A DNA stretch of 58,057 nt, taken from positions 1 through 58,057 of the forward strand of contig JAURPJ010000104.1 in assembly GCA_030835305.1 (NCBI GenBank). The letters run 5' to 3'. The DNA is from Verrucomicrobiota bacterium (GTDB taxonomy: Bacteria; Verrucomicrobiota; Verrucomicrobiia; Verrucomicrobiales; Akkermansiaceae). A model generated the notes under the pieces. That model did not search any database and was not told where the DNA came from. It was given only the letters and a program-made list of their open reading frames with translations. Each line of letters starts with the position of its first letter. The stretch's first letter is position 1. The position numbers were made by a program, and so were the translations under genes. Below, piece after piece: positions 36,761-45,048 of this stretch.

Positions 36761-38139
36761 TACTCTGATTCTTTTGCGGGGACAAAAGGCATTTTCGCTC
36801 CGGACTCTTTGAGCCATTGTGCCAGTTCAGCTTTCAATTCAGCTGCCAGTTCCGGCTTGGTCTCAACGAGATTTTTCTTTTCTCCCTGATCGCCAATAAG
36901 ATCGTAAAGCTCGACCGAATCGTCATCGTAAAAGTGGATGAGTTTGTAGTTCCCACGCCGCACCACCCCGCCCAAGCGATTCCTCTTATGGAAGGCGTAG
37001 TTGGGATAGTGGAAGAAAAGTGACTTTCTCTGGAGCGCTCCCTTGCCTTGCAACATGGGAACAAGACTTTCTCCATCGAGCGGCGTTCCCTCTTTGGGCT
37101 CCAACCCGGCCACTTCAAGCAAACTAGGAAAAGTATCCGTTGTGATGATGGGCGTGTCCGAACACGATCCCGCCTTCACTTTCCCCGGCCAACGGATCGC
37201 CCACGGCACCCGGATCCCCCCTTCATATAGGTGTCCCTTATTTGCTCTCAACGGACCATTTCCAAACAAGGACCCATTGTCCGAAGTGAAAATGACAATC
37301 GTATCATCAGCCAAACCCAAATCATCGAGCGATTTCAAGACACGGCCGATCGAACGGTCCATCCCTTCGATCATCGCCGCATAAGGAGCATTTTCCACCG
37401 GACGTTTTTGATACTTCTCGATCAAATCCTCCGGTGCCTCGATCGGATAGTGCACCGAGTAATTCCAAAAGGTTAGGAAGAACGGCCCTTCCTTTTGCTT
37501 CTGAATAAAGTCAATACACTCCGTCGCCAGACGATCCGGAAGGTATTCCCCTTCGGGCCCCTCCTTCAGAGTTGGGATCTTGTAAGGCGCAAAATAGGTC
37601 GGAGGACCGCCCCGGTCGTAGCCCCCGATATTGACATCGAAGCCCTGCGACTTCGGACGCAATCCGGGTTCGTATTTTTCACCGGCTTCATTCTTCCCCT
37701 TGCGATGGGACAAGTGCCACTTTCCCACAAATCCCGTGGCATAACCGGCTTCGTTTTTCAAACGCTCCGCCAAGGTCTCGGCTTCCAGCGGAAGGTAAGT
37801 CAACTTCTCGGCCCCGGCCTGCGTCCGCCCCTCGGGAACCATTCCGTCCTTGTGACCGGGAGCATGATTGGTGATCGCCAGCCTGGCCGGAGACATCCCC
37901 GTCATCATCGCGGCCCGCGTCGGAGTGCATACCGGAGCGGCGGCATAGCCATGGGAAAACAACATCCCTTGTTTCACAAAGCGATCAAGGTTCGGTGTAT
38001 CGAGATGCTTGTTCCCGTTAAAGTGAACATCAAACCATCCCAAATCGTCTGCCATGATCAGCAGAATGTTGGGTGGCTTCCCGGCGTTCGAAACAATCGT
38101 CGTGCACAGCAGGCCTAAAAAAGTCAGTTTCAATTTCAT
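36760..38139 (-). CDS. Sulfatase (formylglycine type), exported
   Basis: A 459-residue secreted sulfatase. Signal peptide about 1-19, then KPPNILLIMADDLGWFDV with the two metal-binding Asp residues. The modified Cys lies in CTPTRAAMMTGM; CTPTR is a recognised variant of the CxPSR site. Further motifs are GKWHLSHRKG and IVIFTSDNGSLFGNGPL. Differences from the sulfatase at 31547 suggest a different sugar substrate. It lies 14 bases after the acetylesterase gene and is coupled to the peptidase gene. Confidence 0.94.
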   Translation of the reverse strand: MKLKLTFLGLLCTTIVSNAGKPPNILLIMADDLGWFDVHFNGNKHLDTPNLDRFVKQGMLFSHGYAAAPVCTPTRAAMMTGMSPARLAITNHAPGHKDGMVPEGRTQAGAEKLTYLPLEAETLAERLKNEAGYATGFVGKWHLSHRKGKNEAGEKYEPGLRPKSQGFDVNIGGYDRGGPPTYFAPYKIPTLKEGPEGEYLPDRLATECIDFIQKQKEGPFFLTFWNYSVHYPIEAPEDLIEKYQKRPVENAPYAAMIEGMDRSIGRVLKSLDDLGLADDTIVIFTSDNGSLFGNGPLRANKGHLYEGGIRVPWAIRWPGKVKAGSCSDTPIITTDTFPSLLEVAGLEPKEGTPLDGESLVPMLQGKGALQRKSLFFHYPNYAFHKRNRLGGVVRRGNYKLIHFYDDDSVELYDLIGDQGEKKNLVETKPELAAELKAELAQWLKESGAKMPFVPAKESE

Positions 38140-38153
38140 CGTAAAAATTCTCC

Positions 38154-39329
38154 TCAGTTGTTCTCAATCTTCAGCATGGCTGCGGCCAAGGCCTTCCCAA
38201 ATCGAATGAAAGTTTTTCCACTTCCCAGATAGTGATACTCCGGATTGGATGAGCATCGATCCCAGGTTGCTTGCTCTTCGGCGGTGATTTCACCATCGCC
38301 AAAGCCATACTTGGCGCACTCTTTTTGATATTCCTCCTTTGTCATCCCGCCCTTCTTGAGCCGCCGTTTCCATTCCCCGGTCATGCGCCTTTTCCAGTAA
38401 ATATCGCTGAGAGCCAGTTCGTAATATGGCCCGCTATCCACCGCAATGACATTGCCCCGCAGTTCGGGAGCGACCTTTGAATCAAACTGCTTCACCGCTT
38501 CAAACTGCGTCTTACGAAAGGTCGAAACCGGAAGGCCTTTATCAAACCGCCGGCTATCGGGATCCGTCCCGTAAACTCCCAGCACCCCGATAACAAAAGG
38601 CAGCTGCGGCGATTGAAACTCACGCCGCACATCGGTAATAAAGTGGATCATGTTCCCGGTGTATTGTGCGATATGATGGCGGTTACACATATCGTTCCAA
38701 CCCTGAAACCAGACAAAGCCCGAGAGTTCATAGCCATCTTCTTTCACATAGCCCGGCACCACCTTTCGAATACTCGCCTCATCTTTGAGGGTCGCTTTCA
38801 CAAAAGAGACCATCTCCCGGTAGTAGCGACCCGTCTCATCTTTAGAAAAAATCTTCCCGTTTTCCTTCTCCCGCGCACTTGGCTCATAAGGCCCCGCGCT
38901 TGGTGGTCTGAAATCCACCGCCAACGATTTTCCGCCCCAAGCCGTCTTGATAATCAAAATCGGCTCGTCCGAGGCACCATCCAGGTGAAGGCCAAAGCCA
39001 TACTCCGGCCCGATCCGGTCATCATCAAATCCGTAGCCCACCTTCACCTTACCCAGCAAAGTCGCCTCCTTGCCTCCGCGATTCGTCCGGCAGGCCACCC
39101 AGGCATTCCTGGCCTCAACGGGATCTCCTTTTTCATTCAAAATCTCCTTCAATAGCGGAGCCGTCGCCGGATCATCTCCAATCGCCGCAAAGGTACTCTT
39201 GTGAGCCGATCCCTGCATATTCGACTGCCCTGCCAAAATATAAACCTTCAAGGGCTTTCCTGCTCCAAGAACGTGAGAATTAAGTAAAACCAACAATGCG
39301 GCACCAGCCCGAACCAATTCTCTGAACAT
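38154..39329 (-). CDS. SGNH/SASA-type carbohydrate acetylesterase, exported
   Basis: A protein of about 391 residues in the sialate O-acetylesterase-like (SASA, DUF303) family, which removes acetyl groups from sugars. After a signal peptide (about 1-23) comes VYILAGQSNMQG with the catalytic Ser, and later VWFQGWNDM, where the conserved Asp sits. Two upstream Met codons (39353, 39386) are possible; the ATG at 39329 places the signal peptide best. First gene of the operon with a sulfatase and an S33 peptidase; an enzyme removing both acetyl and sulfate groups would fit algal polysaccharides. Confidence 0.82.
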   Translation of the reverse strand: MFRELVRAGAALLVLLNSHVLGAGKPLKVYILAGQSNMQGSAHKSTFAAIGDDPATAPLLKEILNEKGDPVEARNAWVACRTNRGGKEATLLGKVKVGYGFDDDRIGPEYGFGLHLDGASDEPILIIKTAWGGKSLAVDFRPPSAGPYEPSAREKENGKIFSKDETGRYYREMVSFVKATLKDEASIRKVVPGYVKEDGYELSGFVWFQGWNDMCNRHHIAQYTGNMIHFITDVRREFQSPQLPFVIGVLGVYGTDPDSRRFDKGLPVSTFRKTQFEAVKQFDSKVAPELRGNVIAVDSGPYYELALSDIYWKRRMTGEWKRRLKKGGMTKEEYQKECAKYGFGDGEITAEEQATWDRCSSNPEYHYLGSGKTFIRFGKALAAAMLKIENN

Positions 39330-39457
39330 CACTCCAAAACAATGACTGATCATGACGGGATGACCAGAAAATCCCCTATCACCCACCTACCCCATAAGTA
39401 ATACAGTCGACAAATCCATTGACCCCCGTGCCACTCTCCCTTACCTCTCGCCGCCTT

Positions 39458-40574
39458 ATGGAAAACGAAAACGTCGCTGACCTCCTGGCGATCGACACCG
39501 GCTCGCTCGAGAGTCGCTTGTCGGATCTCAGGAGGTATCTTTGACATCCCGCTCCTCACCCAAAAAATCGAGGAACTCGAAGCCAAGGCCGCCAACCCCG
39601 ACTTCTGGAACAACCAGGAGGAGGCCCGTGAGGTCCTCGCCGAAACCAAACTCCACAAAGACAAACTCGAACCCTTCCTGAAATTTGAGGAGGAGTTCCA
39701 AAACCTCACCTCCGGAATTGAACTCGCCAAGGAGTTCGATGACCTCGATTCAGCTCGTGAAGCCCGGGCCACCTTTGACAAACTCTCCAAGGATCTCGAG
39801 TCCTTCGAACTCATCACCCTCCTCGACTCTCCGAGCGATTCCAAAAACGCCTACATGACGGTGCAAGCCGGGGCAGGCGGAACTGAGGCCTGCGACTGGG
39901 CGGGCATGCTCTACCGGATGTATAACCGCTGGGCCGAGCAACATGACTTCAAAGTCACCGTCACCGACTACCAGGAAGGTGAGGAAGCCGGACTTTCATC
40001 CGCCTCCCTCAAAATCGAAGGTCCCTACGCATACGGCTATCTCAAAGCCGAACGCGGCGTCCATCGCCTCGTCCGCATCTCCCCCTTCGATTCAGCCGGC
40101 AAACGGCACACTTCTTTTGCCTCCATCGATGTCACGCCCGAAATTGATGATACCATCGAAATCGAGATCCCGGACTCCGATGTCGAAATCTCGACCGCCC
40201 GCTCCGGTGGCAAAGGAGGGCAAAACGTCAACAAGGTTGAGACCGCCGTCATCATGAAGCACCTCCCAACCGGAATCATAATTCGCTCCACCCAGGAACG
40301 TTCCCAGCTCCGCAACCGCGAGGTCGCCTGGGAAACCCTGCGCGCAAAACTTTACCAAATCGAGGAAGACAAGCAAAAGGCCGAGGCTGATCGCACCTAC
40401 TCCGAAAAAGGCGAAATCGGTTGGGGAAGCCAGATTCGTTCCTACGTTTTCCAGCCTTACCAAATGGTCAAGGACCTCCGCACTGGCGAGGAATCAGGCA
40501 ATATTCAAAACGTCATGGACGGAGCCATCGACCCCTTCATCGAAGCCATGCTCCGCGGCCAAAAGCGGATCTAA
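39458..40574 (+). CDS. prfB: Peptide chain release factor 2 with programmed +1 frameshift
   Basis: RF2 terminates translation at UGA and UAA. The gene starts at the ATG at 39458 ([10 protein letters not shown]), runs 28 codons to an in-frame TGA at 39542-39544, and continues in the +1 frame from GAC at 39543 ([12 protein letters not shown]) to 40574, giving about 371 residues. Hallmarks in the main frame are [13 protein letters not shown] (stop-codon reading motif) and [15 protein letters not shown] (catalytic GGQ). Without the frameshift a conventional caller would begin at 39855 and miss about 130 residues. Divergent from the acetylesterase gene. Confidence 0.96.
39530..39545 (+). promoter_or_regulatory. 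prfB: prfB autoregulatory frameshift site
   Basis: AGGAGG (39530-39535), three bases, then CTT TGA C. The internal Shine-Dalgarno-like sequence and slippery CUU before UGA are the classical RF2 arrangement: low RF2 allows the ribosome to slip +1 at CUU and make full-length factor. Spacing matches Escherichia coli. Confidence 0.96.
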
Positions 40575-40586
40575 TCGGGCATCATT

Positions 40587-40739
40587 ATGATGAACAGTCC
40601 ATATTACACGCTAGACTTACATCGTTACTCCGAGTTACGCGAGCTCTACTTGCCGATAGTGGATCGCATCTTCAGGAGTTCATCTCCGCAGGAGTATCAT
40701 GACTCATTGGAAGATTGGAAAAAGCCCCCAACGCTTTGA
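40587..40739 (+). CDS. Possible small protein of unknown function
   Basis: A 50-codon open frame (MMNSPYYTLDLHRYSELREL) that begins 12 bases after the prfB stop. It has mixed composition and no recognised motif. Nothing else supports translation, so it is listed mainly to document the space between prfB and the lactonase gene. The rest of this roughly 590-base gap holds only the broken frame at 40890-41152. Confidence 0.2.
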   Translation: MMNSPYYTLDLHRYSELRELYLPIVDRIFRSSSPQEYHDSLEDWKKPPTL

Positions 40740-40889
40740 TGCAATTCCTGAACGAACGCGCCAACGGTGGAATCAGTCAGTATTTTTAATCAATCCGGGG
40801 ATGAGTGGCCAATTCTCGGGAAATTGCTAATCGATTTTGTCTAGCTGTTCCCCCAGTGAGTAAACAGCTCCCGCCAAGGGCGATGTTCC

Positions 40890-41152
40890 TCATGGTCTCC
40901 CTCGTCGATTGCCCAACCACGAGCGTGAAACCAATAAGTAAAGCCGCATTCGTTCTACGCGCATTTCCACCAGTTCAGCCCCCTCTGCCAATCGCTCGGA
41001 ACTGGCCAACCCATAGTAACGGACCTTGTTCGCATCCCTCTTGACCTCGCTCGTCGTGAGACGATAGACAAGGTGAATCATCCAAGGCCCGCCGAAGAAG
41101 CAAGCCACTGTAACGAAGACTAAACTAGAAGGATTTGGAAAACTTTCCCCAT
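40890..41152 (-). pseudogene. Small membrane protein gene with apparent frameshift
   Basis: Directly after the lactonase stop, GAGAGAGG precedes an ATG at 41152 that opens MGKVFQILLV and hits a stop after 10 codons. In the neighbouring frame the reading continues VFVTVACFFGGPWMIHLVYRL (a membrane segment) then TTSEVKRDANKVRYYGLASSE to a stop at 40890. Joining the two gives a plausible short membrane protein with an intact ribosome-binding site, which suggests a one-base indel. It could instead be a chance frame; no family was recognised. Confidence 0.4.
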
Positions 41153-41167
41153 CCTCTCTCCCAACTT

Positions 41168-42259
41168 TTAACGATCAAAGTTAATGCACATTGCCTTGGG
41201 CACCTCCGCACTCTTCCCACTATAGGAAAGCTTCCCGGTCTTCTTGTCGATGCGATGGCTGGTCACTTCATTCGACTTCTGTCCGGCCACCAGGAGCCAA
41301 TCACCCGATGGAGACAGGTTAATATTCCGGGGAATCCAAACAGCCGCCGGAGTCGTGTCGACATGCTTCAATGATCCGTCCTTCGCCACCGACAAAACTG
41401 ACAAAGAATCCCGTCCTTCTTCAGTGAGGTCCCGATTCGCCGTATAAATAAATTTCCCATCCTGCGAGACACGGATTTCGGAACAGGTCATGTTCTCCAC
41501 CGCGGCATCCGCTGGTAACACGCTCACCGTGTTCGTCATCGTCAAAATACCACTTTCCTTGTTTCGGGAAAATCCTGTCACGGACAAGGTCAGTTCATTG
41601 AGAACATAGGCATGTGAACCGTCTTGCCCGAACTTCATGTGACGGGGACCGGAACCCGGAATCGATTTAAACCCGCCCTTGTCAGTCAACTTCCCCTCCC
41701 CATCGAAGGCATAAAATTTCACCTGATCGATCCCCAAATCAGGAGCATAGGCAAACTTGTTATCGGGCCCGGCATAAATCGAGTGGGCATGAGGTCCCTG
41801 CTGTCTTTGCGCGTTCACACTCGATCCTTTGTGCTGCATCAGCGACGCCACCGCACCGATTTTACCTCCGTCGATTGGAAATGACACAACCTTACCACCT
41901 CCGTAATCAGCGCCAAAAAGGACTTTTTCCCTGGCATCGATGCTCACATGGCAAAGTCCGCCCCCCTCATAGGTCTGGCTCGACACCTCGGTCAACTTTC
42001 CTTCATCAATCGAATAGGCCGCAACGGCGCCCTTCCCATCCTTTTTAAAGGTCGAAAAAATGACACTCCCTTCCTTGTTCACCTCCTGAAAGCCCATGCC
42101 CTCTCCTTTCACAACATGCTGCCGATTCGAAAGGGTTCCCGTCTTTTCGTTCAGTTCCAAGGTGTAAATTCCGTCTCCCCCTGTTCCCACATAAATGAGA
42201 GTGCTTTGACCATGAACCGTTCCGACGAGTACCGCTGCCGCGCAAATGATTTTCTTCAT
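41168..42259 (-). CDS. Exported lactonase-family seven-bladed propeller protein (6-phosphogluconolactonase-like)
   Basis: A 363-residue propeller of the cycloisomerase/6-phosphogluconolactonase (Pgl, YbhE) family. Signal peptide about 1-17 (MKKIICAAAVLVGTVHG), then repeats such as LIYVGTGGDGIYTLELNEKTG, VLFGADYGGGKV, and the family-typical QGPHAHSI with GSGPRHMKF. The signal peptide makes it periplasmic, so it probably acts on other lactones or sugars rather than in the cytosolic pentose phosphate pathway. It ends WLLVAGQKSNEVTSHRID as in the family. The broken small gene at 40890-41152 follows on the same strand. Confidence 0.88.
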   Translation of the reverse strand: MKKIICAAAVLVGTVHGQSTLIYVGTGGDGIYTLELNEKTGTLSNRQHVVKGEGMGFQEVNKEGSVIFSTFKKDGKGAVAAYSIDEGKLTEVSSQTYEGGGLCHVSIDAREKVLFGADYGGGKVVSFPIDGGKIGAVASLMQHKGSSVNAQRQQGPHAHSIYAGPDNKFAYAPDLGIDQVKFYAFDGEGKLTDKGGFKSIPGSGPRHMKFGQDGSHAYVLNELTLSVTGFSRNKESGILTMTNTVSVLPADAAVENMTCSEIRVSQDGKFIYTANRDLTEEGRDSLSVLSVAKDGSLKHVDTTPAAVWIPRNINLSPSGDWLLVAGQKSNEVTSHRIDKKTGKLSYSGKSAEVPKAMCINFDR

Positions 42260-42339
42260 ACCTTCGATTAGCAGATGAAATCGCTCTTAGAAAGGCCGAT
42301 CCTTGCCAGCGTCGTCAAATCAGAGCATTCTCCATCCGA

Positions 42340-45048
42340 ATGCCCGACAATATCAAGAACGACCGATATTTCGCGGAGGGATTCCGCGAACTCGACGAAA
42401 GCCTCGCCGAAACAACCGCAATGCTAGCCGATGCCCTTCCGCTCGACGCTGATCTCCGCTCGCTCGTCCCCTGGCAGGAAGGAAAACCCTTCCCGGAGGC
42501 CATCCCTACGGGCGCCGAGCGTGAAGGCGCCCAACTCCTTTCCATCTGCTTCGAGCTCCTCAATATTGTCGAAGAACGCGTCGCCTGGAAATTCCGCAGC
42601 GCCCGCCGGGCTTCCCACGGCGCTGAAGCCATCAAAGGGCTCTGGCCCTCCGTCATCAAACGCCTTTCCGACGCCGGACTCACCGAGCAGGAAGTCATTA
42701 CCACTCTCAAAAAAGTTCAGGTCGAGCCCGTTCTCACCGCCCACCCGACGGAAGCCAAGCGACCTTCCGTTCGCGTCAGGCACAAGGCCATTTACGAGGA
42801 ACTCCGTAGTTTCGAATCCGCCAAGCGTGATCCTCACTACGGTCGCCGGGTCGCTGATTCACTCCGGGGCGAACTCCAGACTCTTTGGTACACCGGCGAA
42901 ATTTTTGTCCAGCGCCCCGCTGTCCAGGAAGAACTCCGCAACGCCCTTCCCTACCTCAGCGAGATCTTTCCCGAAGTCGTGATCCGCCTCGACCGCTCAC
43001 TCGAACTTGCCTGGGAAGATGCCGGATGGAATGTCAAAAATCTTCGCAAGGAAAACGCCTATCCCAAGCTTCGCTTTTCAAACTGGATCGGAGGCGACCG
43101 CGACGGACACCCCTTCGTCACTCCCGAGGTGACGAAAAACACCCTGGCCGAACTTCATGAGAATGCGGTGAAAATGCACCAGCGTCACCTGATGAAGGTG
43201 GCGGACAAACTCACCCTCGCTCCCCCTTTTGCTAAAGTCCCCGCACGCCTCAACGAAGCAATCCAAACCTATGCCAAAGAACTCGGGGATGCCGGAACCA
43301 AAATTGTGAATCGCTATCATTTGGAGCCTTGGCAAACCTTCATCCGCCTCATCATCGAACGTTTCGAACAAAGAAAATATGAGATCACCACTACCTACCT
43401 CGCCGATCTCAACCTCATCAACGATACTCTTTGCGAAGCCAATGCCTCCTTGACCGCCCACGAGTGGATCTTCCCTCTTATGCGCCTTGCCCAAGTCTTT
43501 GGACTCCACCTCGCTTCGCTTGATGTCCGCAACAACTCGGAAGCGCACGATGCCGCCGCCGCCCAGCTCTTCGCCAAGGTTGGCATTCCCGATGGCGAAA
43601 ACTTCCCCACGTGGAGCGAAGAAAAACGCCGCGAATTCCTCGTCGCGGAACTCTCGAACCCACGGCCGTTTTTGACGCGTTACGAAGAGGCCGGAGACGA
43701 TGCCGATAACATCCTTGCCTACTTTCGTCTCCTCGCGACGCACCTGCGCAAGCGCGGTCCCGATTGCCTCGGCCAGCTCATCATCAGCATGACGCGCTCT
43801 GTTTCCGACATCCTTTTGGTTCAACTACTCTGCCGCGAAGCCGGACTTGCCAAGCTCCACTCAAATGGAAAATGGCGCTCCCGTCTTCCGGTCAGCCCAC
43901 TTTTTGAAACCGGCGAAGACCTCGGTGCCGCCAGCAACATTCTCGCGGAATATCTTGCCATCATGGGGCCTCATCCCTCTGGCATGCAGCCTGCCATGGT
44001 GGGCTACTCTGACTCCAACAAGGATGCGGGGGTCTTTGCCTCGCAATGGGGCATTTTCAAAGGACAGGAAGCGATGACCGCAGCCTGCCAAAAAGAAGGC
44101 GTCGTCCCGCAATTCTTTCACGGTCGGGGCGGAACCATCGGCCGCGGAGCTGGCCCCACCCGGTGGTTCCTCCGCGCTCTTCCCGAAGGTGCCCTGGCCG
44201 GACCCGTCCGCGTGACAGAGCAAGGCGAGGTCCTCCCTCGCAAATACGGTCACGAAGGAAACGCCCACTTCCACCTGGAACTTCTTACCGCCGGCGTTAC
44301 CCGCGTCGTCGGACTCCGAAACGAACGCGCCAATCCAGTCGAGCAATGCCGGCAAAGCCTGAATGCCCTATCCGAGGAATCGGACAAAGCTTATCGCAGA
44401 CTTCTTGATACCGCTGATTTTATCAGCTTCTACCGCACTGCCACTCCCATTGACGCACTCGAAACCGGTGTCTTTGGATCCCGTCCCTCGCGCCGTACCG
44501 GCAAGAAGGCCTCCCTCAAAGATCTCCGCGCCATCCCCTGGGTCTTCTCCTGGACACAAGCCCGATTCTACCTGCCGGGCTGGTATGGGGTTGGCTCCGG
44601 TCTTGAGGCCATCGGGGAGGACGCTTACCAGAACATCAAGGACAATCTACCCAGGTTCGATTTCCTCCGCTACGTATTCACAAACATCGAATCCTCCCTC
44701 GCCTCGGCAAACCCCGGAACGATGAAGCAATATTCCGCGCTCTGTCCGGACGATGCTCTCCGCGATAAAATTCTCGGCCAAATTCTCGCGGAGTACGACA
44801 AAACCCGGAGATTGGTGCACGATCTTTTTGGAAAGGAATTCGATACCCGCCGCCCCCGTATGGAGAAAACCCTCGCCGTTCGCGAAGTCCCTCTCAAGGT
44901 TCTCCACCACCAACAAGTGGAACTCCTCAAACGCTGGCGCGACGCCGGCAGCCCCATTGAAGCGGAGGATGGTCGGTTTCATCGCGATTTCCTGGCCCTC
45001 CAGCTGACCATTAACGCGATTTCATCAGGTCTACGCGAAACCGGCTAA
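42340..45048 (+). CDS. ppc: Phosphoenolpyruvate carboxylase
   Basis: Carboxylates PEP to oxaloacetate, feeding the TCA cycle. The 902-residue protein has the catalytic His motif VLTAHPTEAKR (about 130-140), WIGGDRDGHPFVT, LASLDVRNNS, GYSDSNKDAG, and FHGRGGTIGRGAGP at about 593 with the catalytic Gly-rich loop. Length and C-terminal end (LTINAISSGLRETG) match the bacterial type. It stands alone on the plus strand and ends exactly where the convergent WD40 gene ends, with no intervening base. Confidence 0.97.
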   Translation: MPDNIKNDRYFAEGFRELDESLAETTAMLADALPLDADLRSLVPWQEGKPFPEAIPTGAEREGAQLLSICFELLNIVEERVAWKFRSARRASHGAEAIKGLWPSVIKRLSDAGLTEQEVITTLKKVQVEPVLTAHPTEAKRPSVRVRHKAIYEELRSFESAKRDPHYGRRVADSLRGELQTLWYTGEIFVQRPAVQEELRNALPYLSEIFPEVVIRLDRSLELAWEDAGWNVKNLRKENAYPKLRFSNWIGGDRDGHPFVTPEVTKNTLAELHENAVKMHQRHLMKVADKLTLAPPFAKVPARLNEAIQTYAKELGDAGTKIVNRYHLEPWQTFIRLIIERFEQRKYEITTTYLADLNLINDTLCEANASLTAHEWIFPLMRLAQVFGLHLASLDVRNNSEAHDAAAAQLFAKVGIPDGENFPTWSEEKRREFLVAELSNPRPFLTRYEEAGDDADNILAYFRLLATHLRKRGPDCLGQLIISMTRSVSDILLVQLLCREAGLAKLHSNGKWRSRLPVSPLFETGEDLGAASNILAEYLAIMGPHPSGMQPAMVGYSDSNKDAGVFASQWGIFKGQEAMTAACQKEGVVPQFFHGRGGTIGRGAGPTRWFLRALPEGALAGPVRVTEQGEVLPRKYGHEGNAHFHLELLTAGVTRVVGLRNERANPVEQCRQSLNALSEESDKAYRRLLDTADFISFYRTATPIDALETGVFGSRPSRRTGKKASLKDLRAIPWVFSWTQARFYLPGWYGVGSGLEAIGEDAYQNIKDNLPRFDFLRYVFTNIESSLASANPGTMKQYSALCPDDALRDKILGQILAEYDKTRRLVHDLFGKEFDTRRPRMEKTLAVREVPLKVLHHQQVELLKRWRDAGSPIEAEDGRFHRDFLALQLTINAISSGLRETG

